Positions 1 through 7,356 of a stretch of 27,907 nucleotides of DNA are shown here, piece after piece (the stretch's first letter is position 1; each line of letters opens with the position of its first letter). Made by a program: the position numbers and the translations under genes. Under the pieces are notes generated by a model. It was not told the DNA's origin. It did not search any database and saw nothing but the letters and a program-made list of their open reading frames with translations. The DNA is from Syntrophobacterales bacterium (GTDB lineage Bacteria; Desulfobacterota; Desulfobaccia; Desulfobaccales; 0-14-0-80-60-11). Location: the NCBI GenBank assembly GCA_023229795.1, contig JALNYP010000052.1:1-27907 (forward strand). Reading direction: 5' to 3'.

Positions 1-110
1 ATACCCGGATTTTGATCCAGGACCTGGGAAATGGCCTCCAGTTCCCGGGCTACTTTATTCCTCGGCATGAGATGCAAAAGGTTCCGTTGTGGGTCCCGTT
101 TTTGGCGCAT
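1..110 (-). mobile_element. ISNCY-family transposase, N-terminal part only (runs off the window)
   Basis: This minus-strand reading frame starts at an ATG at 110-108 and stays open to base 1, giving 36 codons. The visible protein begins MRQKRDPQRNLL and contains ARELEAISQVLDQNPG at residues 21-36. That segment closely resembles the N-terminus I know for ISNCY-family transposases (pattern ARELEAIS.ILD.NP). The catalytic part lies beyond the window, so activity cannot be judged. The element must end somewhere between base 111 and about 240, because the neighbouring polymerase-like gene loses its family pattern there. Family assignment rests on 36 residues recalled from memory. The reading frame itself is seen directly. 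Confidence 0.7.
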
Positions 111-120
111 ATACCAACCT

Positions 121-180
121 CGGAAAGCTATCTTTCTAAATTAAATCAACCTGTTACTTCACCTAAGATAACACTTTCCG
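121..180. repeat. Imperfect inverted repeat upstream of the transposase start
   Basis: CGGAAAGCTATCTT at 121-134 faces AAGATAACACTTTCCG at 165-180. The two arms match as inverted copies except for a two-base difference in length near the centre. The repeat lies just upstream of the transposase start, so it could be part of the element's end, a transposase-binding site, or a hairpin that limits transposase expression. I could not place the true terminal inverted repeat because the other end of the element is outside the window. Confidence 0.45.
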
Positions 181-211
181 AGTTAAAACGTGATTGAAAA
201 ATTACCCTTTA

Positions 212-1138
212 TTAAATTATTTCAGCCAGATATCCTTTCTGGATGAGAACTAAATAACTAAATTCCCAGGTTCCGGGCCGCTTGGCAAAATTGGATAACG
301 TGGCGGAAAAATCCAGGGCAGCCGCCAATGGATTTTTCAACTTCTCCATCTTGACCTGACCCACTTTCTGGAATACATCTCGATATGATTGAAAAATATT
401 ACTGACTAAAAAGAAAGCCACAACTAACGCCAACCCAACCTTTACATATTTTAATTGAAATATATTCTCCTCTTTGGCCACAAACCAAAATATAGCTCCT
501 GATATCAAAATATTGATAAAAAACCTGCGGCCATAAATTGCCACAATAGGGACAAAAATTATGGTCAGAATAATCCATAGATATCGTTGATACCCTCTGG
601 ATTTGACCAGGTTGGCAAACAGCCCCAGAAAAACCCCGAAAGCCAAAAAATTTTGGATGGTGCGCATAGAGGTAAACCAATAGGGCAGACTCTTGCCCAT
701 CCGGGCGAAATCCTCGGGCAGTATATAGGTCTTGACGCCGTATTTATAGTAACTAATGATCTGAAATGCTATCAGCCAGAGGTAAATTGGCAACAACAAA
801 AACTTATTTACGTCACCCCACTGCTTGAGGAGATACCTCACTTTCAGGTACTGGAGCGTATCTTTGAGAAAATACAATGAAACCCCTCTGACCAAGACTA
901 ATATTATTAATACTTGAAGGAATACTAAGCCAATTGCCCGGGGGTCGGCGTTTTGAAATGTAAAGATTACATCTCCACCTAAATATAACCCTCTGATAAA
1001 AGGAGAAACGCCAAAATGCAATCCCGTAAATATAAGATATACATCAACAATATCTAAATCCGGCCATTTATAATAAAAATAGGTCACCATTAGACCGATA
1101 AAAATAGATGAGAAGATGAGGATTGAGATATTGCCCAT
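212..1138 (-). pseudogene. Truncated polysaccharide (O-antigen/oligosaccharide repeat unit) polymerase-like membrane protein
   Basis: The 308-residue product is very hydrophobic, with about eight predicted membrane spans starting at residues 3-22. It resembles Wzy-type and other oligosaccharide repeat unit polymerases, which join sugar repeat units on the outer face of the inner membrane. Family members usually have 400 or more residues. Here the frame stops a few residues after RPGTWEFSYLVL (about residues 286-297), a conserved late region that is normally followed by another loop and membrane spans. The lost 3' end borders the transposase at 1-110, so insertion of that element is the likely cause of truncation. 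The start is supported by AAGGA about 11 bases upstream and by a promoter-like sequence at 1213-1242. The product is probably inactive. The substrate cannot be predicted. Confidence 0.6.
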
Positions 1139-1461
1139 TAATTATTAATCCTTACTGAGCTCAATAGCATGATCGCTTTCTGCCCAACAAATATCCGGCT
1201 AAAATTCGATTTTATTTATGCCAAATCCTTGAGGACTGTCAAGCCAAATCATATATATTACCAATATTCAGATAGTTACGTCTTAAACCCCGATTACTTC
1301 CCCTAATAAGTGAAACAGTTCCAAGGTATTGATCCTCGAAAATTTTTTCCTTCCCGGGTTTTTATCGGGGCTTTGAGGCCAAGCGTCATCATTAGCCCTG
1401 GAAATCCACCTCTCCCCTGCTTACTTTAGGAATACGCCAGCTCTCCCGTGAGGTTTAGACT
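1139..1461. other. AT-rich intergenic region between divergent genes
   Basis: This 323-base stretch separates the divergent polymerase-like and GH15 genes. I see no convincing reading frame. It holds the promoter candidates described at 1213-1242. It is clearly richer in A and T than the downstream genes, like the polymerase gene beside it, which fits a locus that was acquired or has been rearranged. Confidence 0.5.
1213..1242 (-). promoter_or_regulatory. Sigma-70-type promoter for the truncated polymerase-like gene
   Basis: On the minus strand a perfect TTGACA (1242-1237) is followed after 18 bases by TAAATA (1218-1213). This lies about 75 bases upstream of the ATG at 1138. A weaker plus-strand candidate, TTGAGG at 1229-1234 with TATATA at 1252-1257, overlaps it and might serve the GH15 gene. 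Confidence 0.5.
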
Positions 1462-3516
1462 ATGCCGCGCGACATCCCCGTGGGCAACGGCAAACTGCTT
1501 GTCTGCTTTGACCAAAACTACTGCATCCGGGAGCTCTATTTCCCCCATGTCGGTTTGGAAAATCATGTCGGTGGCAAGTATTGCCGGATGGGCGTCTGGG
1601 CCGACCGGCAATTCTCCTGGGTGGGAGCCGATTGGGAGCGGGAGTTGGGTTACCTGCCGGATACCTTGGTGACCGATGTCAAGCTCTCCCATCAAGGCCT
1701 GGGAGTAGTCCTGTCCTGCCATGACACCGTGGATTTTCATGAAGACGTTTTTCTCCGGGAAATCGTCCTGACCAACGTGAGCCCGCAGCCCCGGGAAATC
1801 CGCCTGTTTTTCAGCCTCGATCTCGGTATCTACGGCAACGAACTGGGAGACACCGCCGGCTACGACCCCAAAACCGGCGCCGTCGTCCACTACAAGGGGG
1901 CCCGTTACTTCCTGGCCGGCGGCTGGGTCCGGGAAGGAGAAGGGCCAAGCCAGTTTGCCGTAGGGCAAAAGGACTTCGAGGGTCTGGAGGGTACCTTCAA
2001 GGACGCTGAGGACGGCACGCTCTCCGGCAATGCCATCGCCCAGGGATCGGTGGATTCGGTCTTCGGTTTAAGCCTGACCCTGCCGCCCTATGAATCGGGC
2101 CAGGCCTACTACTGGCTGGCCGCAGGACAAAACTGGGAAGAGGTCTTGCGCCTGGATTCCCTGGTCAAGCACAAGCACCCCCGAAACCTGATTAAGCGCA
2201 CCGCGGACTTCTGGCGTCTCTGGGTCCGGAAGGAATCCCCGGGGCTGGACCTGCTGCCGGAGCCGGTGGCGGCCTTGTACCGCCGCAGCCTCCTGGTGGT
2301 GCGGACCCAGATCGACTGGCAGGGCGGCATTTTGGCGGCCAATGATTCCGACGTGGTCTACTTCAACCGGGACACCTACTCCTACGTCTGGCCCCGGGAC
2401 GGCGCCCTGGTGGCCTACGCCCTGGACCAGGCCGGCCACCCCTCCTCCACCCGGAATTTCTTCCAGTTCATATCCGGCCTGCTGCAGCCCGAAGGCTGCC
2501 TGCTGCACAAATTCAATCCCGACGGCACCCTGGCCTCCTCCTGGCATCCCTGGTACCACGAGGGCCAGCCGCAATTGCCCATCCAGGAGGACTCCACCGC
2601 CCTGGTGCTCTGGGCCCTCTGGCAGCACTTCGTCCTCTACCGCGACCTGGATTTCATTAAGCCTTTGTATCGTCCCTTGGTGAAAAAAGCCGCGAATTTC
2701 ATGTGCCAGTACCGGGACCCCGAATCCGGCCTGCCGGCTCCTTCCTATGACCTCTGGGAAGAACGCCGGGGCATCCTGAGCTTCACGGTGGGCGCGGTGT
2801 TCGGCGGCCTCACCGCCGCCTCCCTGTTCTGCAAAGTCTTCGGCGAAGAAGACCGCGCGGCCTATTATCAGCAAGTCGCCGCGGAGATCCGGGACGCCGC
2901 CTCCCTGCACCTCTGGCGTCCGGAACTGAACCGTTTCTGCCGCATGCTGCACCGCAATCATGGGGGGCCGTGGGAAGTGGATGACGCCTGTGACGCCAGC
3001 TTGTGGGGCCTGTTTGCCTTCGGCCTCTACCGGGCCGATGACCCTCGTCTGATCGCCACCATGACGGCCCTGCGGGAGAAATTGTGGGTCAACACCCCCA
3101 TCGGCGGCCTGGCCCGCTATGAAAATGACCCCTATCACCGGGTCAGCCGGGAGGTCCCGGGCAACCCCTGGTTCATCTGCACCCTGTGGCTGGCTGATTA
3201 TCTGCTGGAGAAAGACGGCAGCAACGACGAACTGCAACAAGCCTCGGACCTCCTGTCCTGGGCGGCCGCCCACGCCCTGCCGTCAGGGGTGCTGCCGGAG
3301 CAGATCAACCCTCTGACCGGAACGCCCCTTTCCGTGTCGCCCTTAACCTGGAGCCACGCCACCTTTATTGCCACCGCCCACCGCCTCTTGCGGCGGCTGG
3401 CCAAGCAGGCCGCGGCTTCGGGCGCGGCGGTCATCCCCTTCCGCCGCGCCGAAGACTGGATCGAACGCCTCTACACCGAGGCCTGTGACTCTATCCACGG
3501 CATCTGCAAAATTTAA
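1462..3516 (+). CDS. Glycoside hydrolase family 15 protein (glucoamylase / glucodextranase type)
   Basis: This 684-residue enzyme has the two-part layout of bacterial GH15 proteins: an N-terminal beta-sandwich (about residues 1-250) and a catalytic alpha/alpha barrel (about 265-660). Family marks are YVWPRDG at 308-314, the acid-catalyst region QEDSTAL with Glu376, and the base region LPEQ with Glu613. The family releases glucose from the ends of alpha-glucans by inversion, and some members act on trehalose or dextran instead. There is no signal peptide, so it is probably cytoplasmic and acts on stored glycogen or maltodextrin. The ATG is preceded by GTGAGG eight bases upstream. The gene ends 15 bases from a convergent lipoprotein gene and appears to be transcribed alone. 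The exact substrate is uncertain, but the family assignment is strong. Confidence 0.9.
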   Translation: MPRDIPVGNGKLLVCFDQNYCIRELYFPHVGLENHVGGKYCRMGVWADRQFSWVGADWERELGYLPDTLVTDVKLSHQGLGVVLSCHDTVDFHEDVFLREIVLTNVSPQPREIRLFFSLDLGIYGNELGDTAGYDPKTGAVVHYKGARYFLAGGWVREGEGPSQFAVGQKDFEGLEGTFKDAEDGTLSGNAIAQGSVDSVFGLSLTLPPYESGQAYYWLAAGQNWEEVLRLDSLVKHKHPRNLIKRTADFWRLWVRKESPGLDLLPEPVAALYRRSLLVVRTQIDWQGGILAANDSDVVYFNRDTYSYVWPRDGALVAYALDQAGHPSSTRNFFQFISGLLQPEGCLLHKFNPDGTLASSWHPWYHEGQPQLPIQEDSTALVLWALWQHFVLYRDLDFIKPLYRPLVKKAANFMCQYRDPESGLPAPSYDLWEERRGILSFTVGAVFGGLTAASLFCKVFGEEDRAAYYQQVAAEIRDAASLHLWRPELNRFCRMLHRNHGGPWEVDDACDASLWGLFAFGLYRADDPRLIATMTALREKLWVNTPIGGLARYENDPYHRVSREVPGNPWFICTLWLADYLLEKDGSNDELQQASDLLSWAAAHALPSGVLPEQINPLTGTPLSVSPLTWSHATFIATAHRLLRRLAKQAAASGAAVIPFRRAEDWIERLYTEACDSIHGICKI

Positions 3517-3531
3517 CCGGCCTGATCGCGC

Positions 3532-3954
3532 CTACTTTCCTTTTACTGCCGTCCCTGCCTGTTGCAACTCCTGGAAACAACTCCAAAATCCTGACGAGTT
3601 CGGCGCGTCCACCCGCTGGCACAGGTTTCTGCCCTGGGCCAGGGCGACATAGTTTTGATACGCATTCGCATCCCCGACATAGAGGACTCTGGACTGCTTA
3701 TCCGGATAGGCATGATAAGCGACGCCGTTAGCATTGAAGGTCGTGATTTGCCCGCCGGGCAGGGCGTCCAGGAGCGCCTCGCTCTTGGGGGTTTCCATAT
3801 TCGGCTTATACTGGACAAATCCGGCCTTGCTCAGCAAATATTCCGTGGTTACCTGGTCCCGAATGGCCGCCTGCCTCTCGGCGCAGCCGAAAAACAGGAT
3901 TGCGGCGCCAACCATCCAAACCGCGCTCAATCCAACCTTCCTCCAGTTTACCAT
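3532..3954 (-). CDS. Small predicted lipoprotein, function unknown
   Basis: The 140-residue product starts with a basic N-terminus (NWRK) and a hydrophobic stretch that ends in the lipobox LFFGC. This predicts cleavage before Cys24 and lipid attachment. The mature part has a TTFNANGVAYHAYPD segment around residues 71-85, and two later cysteines (C111 and C126) that could form a disulfide. I do not recognise the family. The start is well supported by a long purine-rich ribosome binding site (GAGGAGAGG) directly upstream. It is the last gene of a minus-strand run behind the photolyase and PNPOx-family genes, 56 bases after the latter, so cotranscription is likely. Confidence 0.7.
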   Translation of the reverse strand: MVNWRKVGLSAVWMVGAAILFFGCAERQAAIRDQVTTEYLLSKAGFVQYKPNMETPKSEALLDALPGGQITTFNANGVAYHAYPDKQSRVLYVGDANAYQNYVALAQGRNLCQRVDAPNSSGFWSCFQELQQAGTAVKGK

Positions 3955-4010
3955 CCTCTCCTCCTCTTGATTTGAACTCGCTGTTCCCGGGAATCGCCTT
4001 ACCCCCCGGC

Positions 4011-4454
4011 TTACGAAGGGATCTGGACCTCCCTGACCTCCTGGAATCGGGTGACCACGATGTATTTATCCACCTTGACCCGCAGCAGGGCGCAGTCGGG
4101 ATTGGCCACAAAGGCCTCGAGATTAGGGTGCTTTTCCAGGTAAATTTTTAAGAATTGCTGGCGTTCCAGACCCTGCAATTCCCAGGCCTTCCCCAGGGCG
4201 GTCAACCCCGCGGCGTCGGTAAAATCCGCCACCTCGTTCTTCCGGTTATCCACTAACAGCGCCACCCGGGGGTCGGCCATCAGGTTGGCGTATTTGCGCG
4301 TGGCCCGGGTAGTGGCAAAGAGAAGATATTTCAGGTCCGCGGTGGCAGCCAAGGCGATGAGATTGCAGTATGGCTGGCCATGATTCTGGGTGGACAGCAC
4401 CGCCAGCTTTTGGGAGTGCAGCAGGTCCCCGATGAGTTCAAGCGTCTCCGGCAT
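4011..4454 (-). CDS. Pyridoxamine 5'-phosphate oxidase (PNPOx)-family flavin-binding protein
   Basis: The 148-residue protein has the split-barrel pattern of the PNPOx-like superfamily: an early LAVLSTQNHGQPYCNLIAL strand pair, LLFATTRATRKYANLMADPRVALLVDN, and a C-terminal LLRVKVDKYIVVTRF strand. Members bind FMN or related cofactors, or heme, and many are uncharacterised reductases. I chose the ATG at 4454 because AGGGGAGG lies just upstream. A longer frame to 4547 would overlap the photolyase end and adds residues that look like non-coding translation. The photolyase stop is 25 bases upstream, so the two are probably cotranscribed. A flavoprotein beside a FAD-dependent photolyase is suggestive, but no functional link is shown. 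Confidence 0.8.
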   Translation of the reverse strand: MPETLELIGDLLHSQKLAVLSTQNHGQPYCNLIALAATADLKYLLFATTRATRKYANLMADPRVALLVDNRKNEVADFTDAAGLTALGKAWELQGLERQQFLKIYLEKHPNLEAFVANPDCALLRVKVDKYIVVTRFQEVREVQIPS

Positions 4455-4479
4455 CCGGTCCTCCCCTGGCCGCTCCGCC

Positions 4480-5838
4480 TCAGCGGCCGGATGTCTGGCG
4501 GGTCTGGTTGATAAAAGCCTCCACGTTGAACTTGGCCCGGCAGCCATTGTAGCTCATATACCTGATCTTGCCAAACACGGGCCGCTCAAACCACGCCCGG
4601 TCATGGACCCCGCCGATACTCCAGGCAATGCCGGCATAGCCGTTGGGGTCCCGCCCGTCCAGTTCATACTTATCATTAAGATAAATGGCCAAGGCCTGGG
4701 CCTCTTCGGGAGAGGCGGTCCACTCCAAGATCTTCTTGGCCCAGTACATGCGCAGATAGCCGTGCATCTTGCCCCGGGCCACCAGGTCCTGCTGAGCCGC
4801 GTTCCACAGCTCATCATGGGTCCGGCCCGCTTCCAGTTCCTCCGCAGGATACAACCGGGGCCGCTGATCCCCCCGATGCTCGTTCAGGGTCTTCTGGGCC
4901 CAGGCGGGAAAGCCCGCGAACGTCTCATAGTGGGGCTGGTATAAGCAATAATTGTCCGCCAGCTCCCGGCGCACGATGAGTTCCTCCAGAAAACTCTCCC
5001 GGGCGGCATCATGCCCCTGCCGGCCTTCCACTTCCAGGGCCACCCGCTGGGCTGAGATCTGGCCGAAATGGAGGTACGGCGACAGCTCCGACTGGCCTTC
5101 GAGAGTGGGATTGTTGCGCCTCTCCTGGTAGAAAGCCAGCCGGTGTTCCAGGAACTCGTCCAGGCGGGCCCGGGCCTGGCGCTCCCCCGGCCTGAGCCAG
5201 TCCACCTCCGCCACCGAAAAATCGATGGCCAAGATGTCCCGGAGTTTCCCCCAGGGAATCTCCGGCCGGGCCCCCTCCCAATCCACCGGATGCCGGACCG
5301 GCGGCGGAAATTCCTCCAGAAATTCCGGCAACAACCGCTTCAGCTTGGGCCTTAAGGTATAGGCCCCGTATTCCGCCTTGGGGGAGGCCGCCCAGCAGGG
5401 CACCAGATTGTGGGCGTCCACTTCCGAAAGCGAAACCCCGAGACGCTCCGCCACTGCGGTTTTCCAGCCCCGCACCAGGCGCAGGGGCGAAAAATCGCTC
5501 ACCACGGCCCCGACCCGGTAGTCGGCCGCAAAGCGAGGCAATGCCTGGGCCGGGTCCCCCGACAGGAGTATCATGGGGATGTTCAACGCGGCCAGGTCTT
5601 CGGCAACTTCCTGCAGGCCCTGGAGCATGAAGCCGTACTGCCGCCAGGTGGCCCCGAGAAACGCCGGCGCCAGGCAGAACACCACCCCCAGCGGCCGCTG
5701 CCGGCCCAGGGCCAGTTCCTGCGCGTACAGCAAGGCCCAGTTATCCCGGACCCGTTGGTCCCGGCTCATCCAATAGACCACCGCCCCTGCCCCGATGGAC
5801 GCCCGGTTCAAGGGTCGGATACGGGTGCGCTTCACCAT
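4480..5838 (-). CDS. phr: Class II deoxyribodipyrimidine (CPD) photolyase
   Basis: This 452-residue protein repairs UV-made cyclobutane pyrimidine dimers using FAD and light. Class II features are the N-terminal VVYWMSRDQRVRDNWAL (residues 20-36), followed by the Rossmann-like antenna domain (to about residue 150) and the helical FAD domain. The C-terminal region carries GRDPNGYAGIAWSIGG, then DRAWFERPVFGKIRYMSYNG, both typical of class II and not of the class I PhrB type. Its length matches the family (about 440-460). Genes for a PNPOx-family protein and a lipoprotein follow closely on the same strand. Finding a photolyase suggests an ancestor or habitat exposed to light, or mere retention. 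Family confidence is high. Confidence 0.93.
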   Translation of the reverse strand: MVKRTRIRPLNRASIGAGAVVYWMSRDQRVRDNWALLYAQELALGRQRPLGVVFCLAPAFLGATWRQYGFMLQGLQEVAEDLAALNIPMILLSGDPAQALPRFAADYRVGAVVSDFSPLRLVRGWKTAVAERLGVSLSEVDAHNLVPCWAASPKAEYGAYTLRPKLKRLLPEFLEEFPPPVRHPVDWEGARPEIPWGKLRDILAIDFSVAEVDWLRPGERQARARLDEFLEHRLAFYQERRNNPTLEGQSELSPYLHFGQISAQRVALEVEGRQGHDAARESFLEELIVRRELADNYCLYQPHYETFAGFPAWAQKTLNEHRGDQRPRLYPAEELEAGRTHDELWNAAQQDLVARGKMHGYLRMYWAKKILEWTASPEEAQALAIYLNDKYELDGRDPNGYAGIAWSIGGVHDRAWFERPVFGKIRYMSYNGCRAKFNVEAFINQTRQTSGR

Positions 5839-5970
5839 GAGCCTACAATTCCCCGGCCCCCGGACCCGCTAACAAATTTAAGCGGACGGCCGCCTTGGCA
5901 CTCTCGGCCTTCTGCTCTCGAGCCACGACCCGGGAGGCCAACTGATCATCCGGCTTTGGACTACCGCCGG

Positions 5971-6000
5971 CCCCGCCGCCGCTATTTTACGTCGGCGGGG
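5971..6000. other. Strong GC hairpin between the photolyase and rhodanese genes
   Basis: CCCCGCCG at 5971-5978 pairs perfectly with CGGCGGGG at 5993-6000. No T-run follows on either strand, so it is not a classical terminator. It lies about 70 bases before the rhodanese start, between divergent genes, and may shape the mRNA leader or act as a regulatory site. Confidence 0.4.
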
Positions 6001-6070
6001 GCGGCAAAGGCAAAATAAATTACTATCTTATAACGGTGCATTGAAAACCTTGAGGAGGGTAACGATCACC

Positions 6071-6466
6071 ATGGGAAATACTCTGGTTGCCATCATCGTG
6101 ATCTTCCTGGCGTGGGATGCCGTCTGGTGGCTTCTGGGGGTGAAACCGCTGTTTCCCTGGCAACTCCGAAAAAAGTTGAGGGCCGGGGCCGCCGGCCTGG
6201 TCTTGCTGGATGTGCGTACGCCGCCCGAATATGCCTGGTTCCATCTGCCCGGCGCCCTCAATCTCCCTGATGTGCTGGCGAGACCCGATAAACTGCCCCT
6301 GGTGCCGCCTTCCCAAACCGTGGTGGTAATCTGCATGACGGGCCATCGCTCGCCTTTCGTGTCCCTGGCCTTGAAAAAACGAGGATTTCCCCGGGTGCGC
6401 AATCTTACCGGGGGGATGGTGGGCTGGAAGATCTATGAGTGGTGTTCCCGGGTGGTGAAAGGCTGA
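6071..6466 (+). CDS. Membrane-anchored single-domain rhodanese (sulfurtransferase)
   Basis: The 131-residue product has one N-terminal membrane span (residues 2-23) followed by a rhodanese domain. The domain shows LLDVRTPPEYAWFHLPGALNLP, the active-site loop CMTGHRS with Cys88, and a closing LTGGMVGWK. The cysteine would carry a persulfide, so transfer of sulfane sulfur or cyanide detoxification at the membrane is possible, but the physiological acceptor is unknown. I chose the ATG at 6071 because GAGGAGGG lies about 11 bases upstream. A TTG at 6041 in the same frame would add ten residues and place the ribosome site inside the gene. It stands alone, divergent from the photolyase genes. Confidence 0.88.
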   Translation: MGNTLVAIIVIFLAWDAVWWLLGVKPLFPWQLRKKLRAGAAGLVLLDVRTPPEYAWFHLPGALNLPDVLARPDKLPLVPPSQTVVVICMTGHRSPFVSLALKKRGFPRVRNLTGGMVGWKIYEWCSRVVKG

Positions 6467-6785
6467 AAGGTCGCTCCGGCAACCCGCCTCCACAGGCCAG
6501 TCTCTCCGACTGGAGCGGCCGAGCTGCTGGCAGGAGCTTCCCCGGAAATTCCCCTGCTCTATCTTGCAGTCACGTCAAGGGTATCGGAAATTTCCTTCAA
6601 CACCTTTAATGGTTGATTGATTTTCGATGAGTGAATCTTGAGCGGCAGAATTTCCTGGAGCATCTCGGAACCCGGGGAAGTATCCCCTGGCGGCCAGAGA
6701 CGGCCCTCCGTACCTTGCCGATGGGACGAAGATTAAGCCCCTCCACCCGGAGTTTCGGGCCCGGGCCGGGCCGGGCCGGCCCCGC
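6467..6785. other. Intergenic region between convergent genes
   Basis: This 319-base stretch contains no convincing gene. A small perfect hairpin, CCAGTC (6497-6502) with GACTGG (6508-6513), follows the rhodanese gene and could help 3'-end formation, although no T-run follows. The right end is the GGGCC-type repeat listed separately. Confidence 0.45.
6756..6784. repeat. Short GGGCC/CCGGG tandem tract
   Basis: A pure G/C tract of about 29 bases built from roughly four to five copies of the unit GGGCC. It ends one base before the stop codon of the minus-strand gene at 6786. It contains palindromes (GGGCCC, GGCCGGCC), so it could fold at the 3' end of that transcript. It may also simply be a replication-slippage tract. 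Confidence 0.5.
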
Positions 6786-7181
6786 TTACTCCGCCGCGGG
6801 CGGATTAAGGCGGGCAATCTGCCGGCAGACTCTCACGATCTCGTCGCAGTCCGAACCCCAGGTCAAATCGGGCACATGCGAGCGAAAATGGAACTCATGG
6901 TCAGCCGGCTGGGGGCCGTGAAACCGGACGGGAGCGATCTCCAGGATGCCTGGAAGGAGCCGATGCTCCGAAATAATCGCCCCATAGCCATTGTGAAACC
7001 GGATGATCATCTCGTCCTTGCCCCGGTCATGGCGGCGGTGGACCGCGGCGATGGCCTGGTGTATGGGAGCGAGACTGCGGAGCGCCAAGAGCCGGCTCAG
7101 GCTCTCCGGCTCGGGCGGGGTGTGGCTGAAGTGAGCGCTGCTCACCGTCACCCCGCTATCGATAAGATTATGCTCAAGCAT
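6786..7181 (-). CDS. Conserved-looking hypothetical protein, 131 residues
   Basis: I do not recognise this protein. It is soluble, histidine-rich in its middle (RRHDRGKDEMIIRFHNGY at about residues 49-66), and has an IISEHRLLPGILEIAPVRFH segment that reads like a genuine beta-strand core. Near the C-terminus, GSDCDEIVRVCRQIARL carries two cysteines eight residues apart. The coding case rests on a good ribosome site (AGGGAGAG six bases before the ATG at 7181), ordinary residue composition and a position clear of other genes. The nine histidines and two cysteines could point to metal binding, but this is speculative. The upstream space holds a small palindrome at 7255-7270. Confidence 0.6.
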   Translation of the reverse strand: MLEHNLIDSGVTVSSAHFSHTPPEPESLSRLLALRSLAPIHQAIAAVHRRHDRGKDEMIIRFHNGYGAIISEHRLLPGILEIAPVRFHGPQPADHEFHFRSHVPDLTWGSDCDEIVRVCRQIARLNPPAAE

Positions 7182-7254
7182 GGGAACTCTCCCTGAATAG
7201 AATTCTCTCTTCTGTGTCCATGATCTTATCGGCAGTTGATTAAATTAAGGTTAT

Positions 7255-7270
7255 GAAACTATTAAGTTTC
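7255..7270. promoter_or_regulatory. Perfect 6-base inverted repeat, possible operator
   Basis: GAAACT (7255-7260) and AGTTTC (7265-7270) form a perfect inverted repeat with a four-base spacer. It lies in the divergent space between the 131-residue gene and the LUD gene, about 30-70 bases upstream of the LUD promoter, where a regulator binding site would be expected. It could also be chance in an AT-rich spacer. Confidence 0.3.
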
Positions 7271-7297
7271 GGTTGTCATACCAATTTCCGGCCCCGC

Positions 7298-7328
7298 CTG
7301 ACCAATGCCGGTGTCAACACGATATAAT
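7298..7328 (+). promoter_or_regulatory. Sigma-70-type promoter for the LUD-domain gene
   Basis: A perfect TATAAT at 7323-7328 is preceded by CTGACC at 7298-7303, with a long 19-base spacer. Transcription would begin near 7335, only about 20 bases before the ATG, leaving a short leader that still holds the ribosome site GCGAGG. The -10 box is convincing. The -35 box is weak. Confidence 0.5.
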
Positions 7329-7356
7329 GAAGAAAAATTAGCCTGCGAGGACAGCT

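Noticed and set aside
1229..1259. Plus-strand promoter for the GH15 gene
   Set aside because: TTGAGG and TATATA at 17-base spacing are plausible, but they overlap a better minus-strand promoter and lie 200 bases from the GH15 start. Not listed as a separate feature.
2068..3273. 401-codon open frame opposite the GH15 gene
   Set aside because: GC-rich third positions of the GH15 gene keep the opposite frame open. Its translation is rich in Gly, Gln and Val with no domain, while the forward frame carries all GH15 catalytic marks.
4455..4547. Longer start for the PNPOx-family gene
   Set aside because: The extra residues come from a frame overlapping the photolyase end and are Arg/Ala/Pro-rich. 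The inner ATG at 4454 has the strong AGGGGAGG site.
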